Source: CAYVJW01 sp964451885 (GTDB lineage: Bacteria > Patescibacteriota > Gracilibacteria > UBA4473). Taken from it: a stretch of 20,233 bases of DNA. The stretch is taken from NCBI GenBank assembly GCA_964451885.1, contig CAYVJW010000018.1, positions 1 to 20,233 of the forward strand, in the 5' to 3' direction. Under the pieces are notes generated by a model. The model searched no databases, had not been told where the DNA came from, and worked only from the letters and a program-made list of their open reading frames with translations. A program made the translations under genes and the position numbers. Shown here one piece after another: positions 5,583-12,922 of the stretch (position 1 is its first letter; every line of letters begins with the position of its first letter).

Positions 5583-8564
5583 TCACGGTGTACAACACCT
5601 GAACAGCAGCCCTTCACAATCAGCCCCTTCTTCAACAGCTGTTGAACTTCCGGGACACTTGGTCCATTCTGTCCTCTTGCAAATCCCGGCCTCTTTTCCT
5701 GTAGCCGGATCCAATCTTCCGCAAGGATCGTTCCTCCTTCTTTTGCTTATACAACACTTCATTCCCATGTCACAGTTCACTCCGTCTTTGTAATCATCCC
5801 AGTCGTCCGGACATACTCCCACAGCAGCGCTTTTACAGGTCCCCAATTCGTCTTCTCCACAATTAATAACTATGTCTTTCCCCGCGGCGTCCCTTCCGGT
5901 ACAGCATTTAAATCCGCTTGCGCAATCAAGTCCGCTGATTATCGACATTTGATCCCCGGGGCAAGAAAATAATGCTGTGGTTTTCATACATTGTCCTCTT
6001 TTTCCGGTCATGTCGTGCACATCCCCACAGGGAGCCCCTTCGTAATCTCCTTTTGGTGCACAACACTTGAGATACTCTCCGCAATCTGCGCCTCCGTGAA
6101 CGGCTGTTGTTGGTTTTCCGTCGACATCTGGACACATCGGTGGGGTATCCATTATTAAACACGTCCCCTCTTTATTCCCTCCGCATGGTTTATTTAAGCC
6201 TGCTTGCTCCACACAACACTTCAACCCTGATCCGCATGATTCTCCTCCCATTATTAGCCATGTTTCCTTCCCCCCGCATTCCTGCTTACAGGTTCCTGCG
6301 TTTTCTTTTCCACATTTGAGTACGTCATCTTCACGGGTGCAACATCTCGAGTCTTCGTTCTTACAGTTTGCTCCCCCTGATACTTCTTTTCTTCCAAGTG
6401 TCCAACATCCTTCGTTAAAAGTATTGATGCAAAGCCCTTTGGTTTCTAAGCCGTCCGGTTTTAAATCCCCGCAGGGTTTTGTGTCTTCCGCATCCGCTAT
6501 ACAGCAGATTCCTTCTTTACAGCTTGCTCCTCCTTTGATCAGCCATGAAAACCCGTCCCCGCAAGCATTTACTCCACCGGCTTTACATTTTCCTAAGCCC
6601 CCTGCTCCACAAGATTTTCCCAATTTTTCCGCTTCTTTGGCACAACAGATTAATTCGCCCGTACATTGGGTTCCTTCTGAAAGTGCATCCCCGTCACAGT
6701 CTTTCACGCAGGTTCCCAGGTTGTGTTCTCCGCACTTTTCGGTTTCCCCAACCCTTGGGACACAACAATCCAACCCTCCTGCACATTCTCCCGCTGAATC
6801 TTCGGATTCACTGTTTTTGCAGTTATTTCGGCATAGCCCTTTTTCTCCTATTCCGCACTTGTTTTCCAGTGCTCCTGTTTCGTCCAGAAGTGTGCAGCAT
6901 ACGGCATCGCTGTTTAATTTTTTGGCGCATTCGGTTTCTGGCATTTTTGTTTCTTTTTCCTTACAACTCTTCCCCTTCCTACATCCTCCGTCTATTCCAG
7001 GATAATTCAGGCTGGTGCATAACTCTAGTTCGGGCTCTTCTGCCGGCGTCGTTTCTGCCGGTTTTCCCGGCGACGGTCCGCCGCCTCCTCCTCCTTTTAG
7101 TCCTGTGTTATGCAGGGTCAACTCAATATCCGGTGTTCCATCTCCGTCTAAATCAATCTTTGCCGTACTGCCCTTTTTTACGCCTTTTAATTTTTTTAAT
7201 TCCGCTGCGGGTATTCCTTTCATGTCAAAGCTGGCACCTCCTGTTGTTACGTCGCTTACGGTCAAGGAAAAGGGGGATGATTTTGTTTTTCCGGAGGGGG
7301 TCATGTCAAATGATATCGGCATGCCTTTTATTCCTTGGGTTCTGCTTTTTTCGCCTTTCTTTTTTTGAGGGAAGGTGAGTGTGTTTTTTTTTACGTCTAG
7401 GGATTTTGCTTTTGTGTCGGGTGGGGGTACTTTCTCTTTTTTTGAAGGGGGAGGGGGTTTTGCGAGTTCTGTGGGTTTGGGAATCTCTTTTTTGTCTTTT
7501 GTTTTTTTTGTGGGATCGGAGGTGACACCCCCTTTTGTTGTAGAAGTTGTTTTGGCAGGAGTTTTGTCTTCCTTTGGCATTGTCGGAAGAGTTTCTTTTT
7601 TCTCGGTTGCGGAAGTAGTACCTTCTTTTGGAACACATCTTTTTTCCTTACAACCGTCAACATCTTTGCTCTTTGGTATTGCTTTCTCTTTTTTTCTTGC
7701 TTCTTCGACCATTGCGTCTACTTTTACATCTAAACAAGCATCCCTAACATCTTCCCACTTTGCGAGCGCATCTCCCCACGCCTCAATTTCTCCTGCCGTA
7801 GCGCCTCTCTTCGGATTTGGTGGCCTGGAGCCTGCCCCGGAAGAAGGACAACTAACGACAGCTTCTTCCTCTTCACTCAGTATTTCCTCAGATAAACCTA
7901 ATACTTCCGTAACTTGAAGCCCGCTTCTGAAGATTTTGCCACTTGATTTTTCCGTAAATGAGCCCTTATCGGCCTTTCCTTCTAGTATCATCTCCCCGCT
8001 TGAATCCGCCTTCGCATCCAAAGTAGTTACGCTAACGCTTATGTTTGCGTTTCCGGAGCTGCTAACTTCTACATTTAATTTTGATGATTCAATTTTTATG
8101 TTCTCTATTATTGCCGAACTATCGACTTCTAAATAGGATGTATTCACCGTATTAGCTCCACCGTCTAACTTTGCCGAAGAGCTAAGGGTTATGTTTGAAA
8201 AGCTATCTCTGGAAGTATAAGTAAGCACTACCGTTATGTTTTTTGCATTTAATACGCATGGATCTACCCTTATAGAAAGCGTGTTTCCTGATGTTTCAAT
8301 TTTTATGTTATCCATAATGCCTTTTTCTGCTGTAATAGCCGCCTCACGAGAACTTCCTTTTTTGAGGATCACATCTATGTCATTGCTAACACTAATCTCC
8401 GAAAAAGAACTGAGGTTTTTTTCAATTCGAGTTTCCCTGTTCCCGGAAGCCTTGGTACATTGCGTAAACCCTCTAACGGATCCTTCGCAAAAAATAGCCA
8501 AAACTACCCCCAACACCCCCACCAAAACCCATCGAAATTTAAATATATTTCTTGTTTTTTTCAT
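5583..8564 (-). CDS. Giant secreted protein: GIN-type head plus ten six-Cys modules (993 aa)
   Basis: Predicted exported protein. The signal peptide is clear: MKKTRNIFKFR, then a hydrophobic core to about residue 25. Residues ~36-215 resemble the DUF2807/GIN domain (putative adhesin head) with repeating Ser/Asn-rich beta-strands. A Lys/Pro/Thr linker (~270-390) follows, then a small domain with KIDLDGDGTPDIEL (~471) homologous to that of the 89-3745 protein. From ~516 to the end there are ten modules of the form CG..G.C..C..GG..C..CC, the first degenerate, and the last CC is two residues before the stop. Six Cys per module suggests three disulfides; read in another register the spacing resembles knottins. 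The start codon lies in leader repeat d, 14 nt after the stop of a transposase remnant. A surface adhesin or host-contact role is inferred, not shown. Confidence 0.85.
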   Translation of the reverse strand: MKKTRNIFKFRWVLVGVLGVVLAIFCEGSVRGFTQCTKASGNRETRIEKNLSSFSEISVSNDIDVILKKGSSREAAITAEKGIMDNIKIETSGNTLSIRVDPCVLNAKNITVVLTYTSRDSFSNITLSSSAKLDGGANTVNTSYLEVDSSAIIENIKIESSKLNVEVSSSGNANISVSVTTLDAKADSSGEMILEGKADKGSFTEKSSGKIFRSGLQVTEVLGLSEEILSEEEEAVVSCPSSGAGSRPPNPKRGATAGEIEAWGDALAKWEDVRDACLDVKVDAMVEEARKKEKAIPKSKDVDGCKEKRCVPKEGTTSATEKKETLPTMPKEDKTPAKTTSTTKGGVTSDPTKKTKDKKEIPKPTELAKPPPPSKKEKVPPPDTKAKSLDVKKNTLTFPQKKKGEKSRTQGIKGMPISFDMTPSGKTKSSPFSLTVSDVTTGGASFDMKGIPAAELKKLKGVKKGSTAKIDLDGDGTPDIELTLHNTGLKGGGGGGPSPGKPAETTPAEEPELELCTSLNYPGIDGGCRKGKSCKEKETKMPETECAKKLNSDAVCCTLLDETGALENKCGIGEKGLCRNNCKNSESEDSAGECAGGLDCCVPRVGETEKCGEHNLGTCVKDCDGDALSEGTQCTGELICCAKEAEKLGKSCGAGGLGKCKAGGVNACGDGFSWLIKGGASCKEGICCIADAEDTKPCGDLKPDGLETKGLCINTFNEGCWTLGRKEVSGGANCKNEDSRCCTREDDVLKCGKENAGTCKQECGGKETWLIMGGESCGSGLKCCVEQAGLNKPCGGNKEGTCLIMDTPPMCPDVDGKPTTAVHGGADCGEYLKCCAPKGDYEGAPCGDVHDMTGKRGQCMKTTALFSCPGDQMSIISGLDCASGFKCCTGRDAAGKDIVINCGEDELGTCKSAAVGVCPDDWDDYKDGVNCDMGMKCCISKRRRNDPCGRLDPATGKEAGICKRTEWTKCPGSSTAVEEGADCEGLLFRCCTP

Positions 8565-8603
8565 CGCCGAGTACAGATTACACGGATTGCGCGGTTTTTT
8601 CCA
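8531..8603 (-). repeat. Leader repeat copy d (intact, drives the 5583-8564 gene)
   Basis: Minus strand: TGGAAAAAACCGCGCAATCC, then GTGTAATCTGTACTCGGCGATG, then codons MKKTRNIFKFRW. It is the only copy in which the leader continues directly into a full signal peptide. It also contains the last codons and stop (8578-8580) of the transposase remnant. TGTAAT inside the repeat could act as a -10 for the downstream gene; this is tentative. Confidence 0.7.
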
Positions 8604-8766
8604 GTCTTCGCTCCCGCAGGGCTGTTGAACCTTGCTTATATTTCTTAATCAACGAACTATCTCCCGAAATTCTATTTCTTGCCGAAGAATATTTCCAGTG
8701 TTCTGCCTGTTCCACATACCCCTTTCTCACGGGATTTAAATGAATAGAATAGTCAGTCTTTGCTTT
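8578..8766 (-). pseudogene. 3' remnant of a REP-associated tyrosine (Y1/RAYT) transposase
   Basis: This minus-strand frame is open for 62 codons and reads YSIHLNPVRKGYVEQAEHW then KYSSARNRISG. That matches the C-terminal part of Y1_Tnp/RAYT (IS200-like) transposases, whose hallmark is IHLNPVR.G.V....W..SS. The N-terminal catalytic half (HUH motif, Tyr) is missing, and a stop (8767-8769) lies just upstream. The remnant ends with TAA inside leader repeat d, 14 nt before the secreted-protein start. The pyrG promoter overlaps its 5' edge on the other strand, so the break marks the junction between island and core genes. Confidence 0.75.
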
Positions 8767-8786
8767 TTACTACAAATAATTATAAT
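8760..8786 (+). promoter_or_regulatory. Candidate pyrG promoter
   Basis: Perfect -10 TATAAT at 8781-8786. TTGCTT at 8760 is a -35-like match with a short 15-bp spacer. Predicted start about 8793, leaving a 15-nt leader. The -10 is followed by GCAAC; a similar TTGCTTTTTA ... TATAA ... GCAAC order precedes the gene at 10590. Confidence 0.45.
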
Positions 8787-8807
8787 GCAACATATATTCA
8801 TAAACAC

Positions 8808-10454
8808 ATGTCTTCCCCCAAATACATCTTCGTCACCGGTGGTGTCTGTTCCAGCCTTGGAAAAGGAATAATAGCCGCCAGTACGGCGGCAATTTTAAAA
8901 TCTGCCGGAATAAAGGTTGCCATCATGAAACTGGATCCCTACCTGAATGTTGATCCGGGCACTATGTCTCCTTTTCAGCATGGCGAAGTATTTGTTTTGG
9001 ATGACGGGGCTGAAACGGATCTTGATCTGGGACACTATGAGCGTTTTATTGATACTCCGCTTTCCAAATTTTGTTCTGTATCCACGGGACAAATCTATTC
9101 TGAAGTTTTGGCCGAAGAGCGTCGTGGGGACTACCTGGGACGGACAATCCAGGTGGTGCCTCATATCACGGGGAAAATTATGGAAAAAATTGAGCTAGCA
9201 GCAAAAAAAATGCAAATAGACGTGCTCGTTGCTGAAATTGGCGGAACTGTCGGAGATATCGAAGGAGAACCGTTTTTGGAAGTTATTCGCCAAATGCAAA
9301 ACAAATTCGGCACCAACGTGCTTTCCATGCACACGACCCTGCTCCCTTATTTGGCCGCCTCAAAAGAATTAAAAACCAAGCCGACCCAGCTGTCCGTGCG
9401 AGAACTACGCCGCCTGGGAATCCATCCGGATGTGATTTTCTGCCGAGCAGACGTAAAAATTCCAAAAAATTTACTGAATAAAGTAGCTTATTTTTGTGAT
9501 GTAAACGAAAGCGCGGTTGTCCCCGCCGAAACAGTAAAAACTATCTATGAGTGCCCGCTCCGTTTTTATAAATACGGGCTGGGAAAACTTCTTTCGGAAA
9601 AATTAAATTTAAAAGCATTGCACTATGATCTGGCTAAGTGGGAGGAGGTTGTAGAAAAAATAAAACAATCAAAAGATGAACTATTAATTGGTCTGGCCGG
9701 AAAATATAACGAACTGGACGATGCTTATATTTCTGTTATCGAAGCCACCAAAGCCGCCGGGTTTCTCCATAACCGAAAAGTAAAAATAGAATGGATTGAT
9801 GCTGAAAAGATAGAAGAAAATGATGAGGAAGAACTAGCAAAACTTAAGAAGGTTGAAGGGATTATTGTTCCAGGAGGATTTGGAAATAGAGGAATTGAGG
9901 GGAAAATCCAAGTAGCCAGATATTGCCGGAAAAGCAATACTCCCTATCTCGGTCTCTGCCTTGGCTCGCAAATTATGGCAATTGAGTTTGCCCGTAACGT
10001 ATTGGACATTAAAGATGCCACAAGCGAAGAATTTGATGAAGAAAATTTGTCCAAAAACCATGTAGTGCACTTTATCCCTGAACAACGAAAAATATTAAAA
10101 AAAGGAGGAACCATGCGACTCGGCGCATATCCGTGTGTTTTGAAGAAAGAAAGTATCTCAGCGCGTCTTTATAAAAAGGAGGGAATTTCCGAACGGCACA
10201 GACACCGATACGAGTTTAACAACGCTTACCTCAAAGATTTTGAAAAAAACGGATTCATTATTTCCGGAGTCTCTCCAGATAATTCGCTAGTAGAAATCGT
10301 AGAAATCCCGAAGCACAAATTCATGATCGGTTCTCAGTTTCACCCGGAATTTTTAAGCCTCCCGTTTCGGCCTCACCCACTATTTCGAGGGTTTGTGGAG
10401 GCGTGCTTAGAAGAAGGAAACCCCAAGACTAAAATTTTTTATAAATCTATATAA
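8808..10454 (+). CDS. pyrG: CTP synthase
   Basis: Glutamine-hydrolysing CTP synthase (UTP + ATP + Gln to CTP), the last step of de novo CTP synthesis, cytosolic. 548 aa, normal for the family. The synthetase domain (1-~270) shows GGVCSSLGKG (11-20), DPYLNVDPGTMSPFQHGEVF, ETDLDLGHYE (69-78) and EIGGTVGDIE (143-152). The class I glutamine amidotransferase domain (~293-548) has nucleophile C384 in LGLCLGSQ and the H512/E514 pair in FHPEF. ATG 8808 gives the canonical MSSPKYIFVTGG; a TTG frame extension to 8760 would run through the -10 box. The stop codon lies in a 39-bp repeat also found at 20098. Confidence 0.97.
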   Translation: MSSPKYIFVTGGVCSSLGKGIIAASTAAILKSAGIKVAIMKLDPYLNVDPGTMSPFQHGEVFVLDDGAETDLDLGHYERFIDTPLSKFCSVSTGQIYSEVLAEERRGDYLGRTIQVVPHITGKIMEKIELAAKKMQIDVLVAEIGGTVGDIEGEPFLEVIRQMQNKFGTNVLSMHTTLLPYLAASKELKTKPTQLSVRELRRLGIHPDVIFCRADVKIPKNLLNKVAYFCDVNESAVVPAETVKTIYECPLRFYKYGLGKLLSEKLNLKALHYDLAKWEEVVEKIKQSKDELLIGLAGKYNELDDAYISVIEATKAAGFLHNRKVKIEWIDAEKIEENDEEELAKLKKVEGIIVPGGFGNRGIEGKIQVARYCRKSNTPYLGLCLGSQIMAIEFARNVLDIKDATSEEFDEENLSKNHVVHFIPEQRKILKKGGTMRLGAYPCVLKKESISARLYKKEGISERHRHRYEFNNAYLKDFEKNGFIISGVSPDNSLVEIVEIPKHKFMIGSQFHPEFLSLPFRPHPLFRGFVEACLEEGNPKTKIFYKSI

Positions 10455-10490
10455 TGCAAATCTGAGCGAACTTGAACATGTTATTTTATC
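10452..10490. repeat. 39-bp repeat, copy 1
   Basis: Begins with the pyrG stop codon (TAATGCAAATCTGAG...) and ends TTATTTTATC. It matches 20098-20136 over 39 bp with two C/T differences. Function unknown. It contains no strong hairpin, so it is not an obvious terminator. Confidence 0.75.
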
Positions 10491-10589
10491 TCTCACCCTA
10501 AGTAGGCTGCTTGACGTGTGTAAGCGGGAGATAATTATCAGCACAAAAAACCTTGCTTTTTATAATATGTTTATATAACGTGCAACCCA
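10491..10589 (+). promoter_or_regulatory. Upstream region of the zinc-ribbon gene with a palindrome and -10 candidates
   Basis: Contains a perfect 10-bp palindrome GATAATTATC (10530-10539), a TTGACG (10511-10516) without a good partner, TATAAT (10561-10566) and TATAAC (10574-10579). The last would give a start close to the ATG at 10590. The palindrome is a possible operator; no regulator is identified. Confidence 0.3.
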
Positions 10590-10907
10590 ATGGATCTAGG
10601 CAAATTAAATTTTATTATCGAAAGAATTAAAAAAGATATATCTTGCCCTAACTGTAAGGCCTTTTTTCAAGAGAAAGATGTAGATATTACTTCTATACGC
10701 AATAATGAAATAGAATTGTGTTCCACCTGCCATACCTGCCATATAAAAGCAAAAATCCTGGCCACAGTCGAAGTACACTCAAAACAAATCCCCCCTCACA
10801 CGATCTCAAGAAAAAACAAAAGCCTATCTCCTGCTTCTATTCGAGGGCTATCTCAAAAATTAAAAAAATTAAACGGGAATGTTAAGGATTTGTTTAAAGA
10901 AGAATAA
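10590..10907 (+). CDS. Small zinc-ribbon protein (105 aa), function unknown
   Basis: Not recognised as a named family. Two cysteine pairs, SCPNC (C19/C22) and CSTC (C44/C47, with another Cys at 50), look like a treble-clef or zinc-ribbon knuckle. The C-terminal ~45 residues are basic (Lys/Arg-rich, helical), so nucleic-acid or protein binding is possible. It has no signal peptide or membrane segment. The next gene starts 2 nt after its stop, suggesting one transcript and linked function. Confidence 0.7.
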   Translation: MDLGKLNFIIERIKKDISCPNCKAFFQEKDVDITSIRNNEIELCSTCHTCHIKAKILATVEVHSKQIPPHTISRKNKSLSPASIRGLSQKLKKLNGNVKDLFKEE

Positions 10908-10909
10908 AA

Positions 10910-11239
10910 ATGAAAAATTTTCTGACAGGAGTTCTTTTGTCTTTAGGAATTTTTTTCTTTTTTGATGAAATCCAAGATTACTGGAAAAACCTAAACGTTC
11001 AAAACAAATTAACCAAGCTTAATAATTTTAATAAAGAAGAGCTTGATGAAAAAATCATAAAGTTAAAAGCCCAGATCTTTGAAATCCAAGAAAATTTGGA
11101 AACAAAAAAGGATAAAGGAATGAAAAAAGCTCGTGAAATAAAAGAGGCTTTAATAGAGGCACAACAAGCCATCTCTGAATTTCAACAAGCTGTTAAAAAG
11201 ATTCAAGAAGCAAGACACAAGATTCAAGAGGCAATATAA
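10910..11239 (+). CDS. Membrane-anchored coiled-coil protein (109 aa), function unknown
   Basis: The N-terminal hydrophobic segment (LTGVLLSLGIFFFF, residues ~5-18) looks like a signal anchor. The rest is a long charged helix (~45-109) with heptad character and KIQEARHKIQEAI at the end. The layout resembles YtxH-like or twin-arginine TatA-like small proteins, but no motif confirms either. An AAAGAAG upstream of the ATG may serve as ribosome binding site. It forms a two-gene unit with the zinc-ribbon gene. Confidence 0.65.
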   Translation: MKNFLTGVLLSLGIFFFFDEIQDYWKNLNVQNKLTKLNNFNKEELDEKIIKLKAQIFEIQENLETKKDKGMKKAREIKEALIEAQQAISEFQQAVKKIQEARHKIQEAI

Positions 11240-11628
11240 TAGAAATTCTAAGCTCTATCTACAGAAAATGAGTATCAACTTCTTTGCAGAGGAGAGAGCG
11301 AATAGAGAGATTTGAGTCAGACATTGTAAAAAAAAGTTAAAAAGTACTAAAATATCCACCAAAAATGATTGGGCGGTTTTAGAAAAGTCAACTTTTTTTG
11401 TTTTTTTTAGACTTTTTTTCGGGAATTTCAAATACAGACTATATCAATCGCATAAAGGCGTAATTAGATTTTGGTGTTTTAATATTGCCGATTCTCCAGT
11501 TTATTTGACTTCCCCCTTTTTTTCTTTATGCTATTTTCGCTTTTTGGCTTTGTTATCTGTCCAGGCGCATATGGAAACGTTGGCTGAAAAGATGTAATAC
11601 TTTTATTTACCATGCGCTATACGAAAAA
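11240..11628. other. 389-bp gene-free region upstream of the S1 gene
   Basis: No credible gene. It contains long T-tracts (11393-11420) flanked by AAAAGTC/GACTTTT inverted repeats, and CCAA/TTGG (11357-11373) followed by a few T, a weak terminator candidate for the preceding gene. A promoter candidate for the S1 gene lies at 11505-11534. Confidence 0.5.
11505..11534 (+). promoter_or_regulatory. Candidate promoter for the S1 gene
   Basis: TTGACT (11505-11510), 18-bp spacer, TGCTAT (11529-11534). Predicted start about 11541, leaving a leader of roughly 88 nt. The -10 match is moderate. Confidence 0.4.
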
Positions 11629-12684
11629 ATGCCAAAAGCTATGCAAGACCTCCTTGCCCAAAAAGACGGACCGAGGATTGTTTCTTTTAATTATGGAGAA
11701 TCTATTAAAGGAACGGTAATAGATATTAATCCGTCCCGGATTTTATTGGAACTTCCTGGGGGGGCAACGGGAATTATTACAAAAAAAGAAGCGGGAAAAT
11801 ATGTTTCTGAAGATATTTCGGCAGGAATGGATATACAAGCCGTTGTTCTTAATCCTGAAAATGATGCAGGACTGGTCGTATTATCCCTTCGCCGGGCTTC
11901 TTTGGATATGGCTTGGGCAGAATTAAATCAGCTATTCATAGATGGTAGAATAATAAAAATAAAGATTGAGGAAGCCAATAAAGGCGGATTAATAGGCCGC
12001 TATAAAGGCTTAAAGGGGTTTTTACCGGTTTCCCAGTTAACCCCGCTAAATTACCCGCGCGTCCCCGACGGAAGTGGGGCAGCAATATTGAGAAAGCTTG
12101 AGCAACATATAGGTAAAACTTTTGCTGTACGTTTAATTAATGTAAACAGAGAAGAGAAAAGAGTTATTCTTTCTGAAAAAGCAGCTCATGATGAGCAAAT
12201 AGAACAGACCCTGCAAAATCTTAATGAAGGCGATGTTATAGACGGAGTGGTTTCGGGAGTAATGAAATTTGGAATTTTTGTTACCTTTGGAGGTGTTGAG
12301 GGGCTGGTTCATTTGTCTGAATTAGATTGGTCACATGTTTCTGACCCGGCAAAAAAATATTCAATAGGAGACAGAGTTAAGGTTTTAGTAATAGGAAAAG
12401 ACGGAGATAAACTCTCTTTTTCTATTAAACGCCTAACTACAGATCCATGGATAAAGAAAGTAGAAGAATTCTCTGTTGGAGAAACAGTAAAAGGAAAAGT
12501 TGTCCGGTGGAATCAAAATGGTGTGTTTATTGAAGTACAAACAGATGTGCAGGGATTATTTTCCCTGGCTCAGTTTAAGGTTGAAAGACACTCTGAGTTA
12601 AAAGTGTCAGAAGGAATGGAAATGACAGGAAAAATCACCGAAATCAACTTTAATTCTCACCGGTTGGAACTCGAAAAAAGCTAG
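11629..12684 (+). CDS. rpsA: Small ribosomal subunit protein S1 (four S1 domains)
   Basis: RNA-binding protein that helps the 30S subunit bind and unfold mRNA. 351 aa with four S1/OB-fold repeats at ~23-90, 103-183, 199-268 and 283-350. The third is the most canonical (GDVIDGVVSGVMKFGIFVTF, then GLVHLSELDW, ending KLSFSIKRL). E. coli S1 has six domains and ~557 aa; four-domain forms are common in Gram-positives and reduced genomes. The start is taken as ATG 11629; ATG at residue 5 is an alternative, and no Shine-Dalgarno is visible for either. It leads a short run with the DUF1858 and GlmU-like genes. Confidence 0.9.
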   Translation: MPKAMQDLLAQKDGPRIVSFNYGESIKGTVIDINPSRILLELPGGATGIITKKEAGKYVSEDISAGMDIQAVVLNPENDAGLVVLSLRRASLDMAWAELNQLFIDGRIIKIKIEEANKGGLIGRYKGLKGFLPVSQLTPLNYPRVPDGSGAAILRKLEQHIGKTFAVRLINVNREEKRVILSEKAAHDEQIEQTLQNLNEGDVIDGVVSGVMKFGIFVTFGGVEGLVHLSELDWSHVSDPAKKYSIGDRVKVLVIGKDGDKLSFSIKRLTTDPWIKKVEEFSVGETVKGKVVRWNQNGVFIEVQTDVQGLFSLAQFKVERHSELKVSEGMEMTGKITEINFNSHRLELEKS

Positions 12685-12709
12685 TTTATGAGCTATAAAA
12701 AACTTATTT

Positions 12710-12922
12710 ATGTTTTCCGGAAAAGAAACCATCGCTGATATATTAGAAAAATTGCCGGAGGCGCGAGAAATCCTCGCTGCCCATGGATTGCGTTGCGCGG
12801 GGTGCTTTATAAATACATATGAAACACTTGAACAAGGATGCACGGGGCATGGTTTTTCTTTTAAAGAATTTAAAAGGTTATTAAAAGATTTAAATGACTG
12901 TGCCAATGATGAAATACAATGA
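12710..12922 (+). CDS. DUF1858 domain protein (70 aa)
   Basis: Small standalone DUF1858 domain, the module found at the N-terminus of ScdA/YtfE-like di-iron proteins and as solo proteins. The hallmark is visible: IADILEKLPEAREILAAHGL followed by RCAGC (C29/C32), then YETLEQGC and GFSFKEF. Further Cys at 44 and 64. The family is thought to bind metal or sense redox through the CxxC, but no function is proven. It begins 25 nt after the S1 stop and overlaps the next gene by 4 nt (ATGA), so it is translationally coupled to it. Confidence 0.85.
   Translation: MFSGKETIADILEKLPEAREILAAHGLRCAGCFINTYETLEQGCTGHGFSFKEFKRLLKDLNDCANDEIQ

Noticed and set aside
6316..7378. Long plus-strand frames opposite the two secreted-protein genes
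   Set aside because: They are Pro/Ser/Leu/Phe-rich shadows of Lys/Glu/Cys-rich coding sequence, with no domain or plausible start region.
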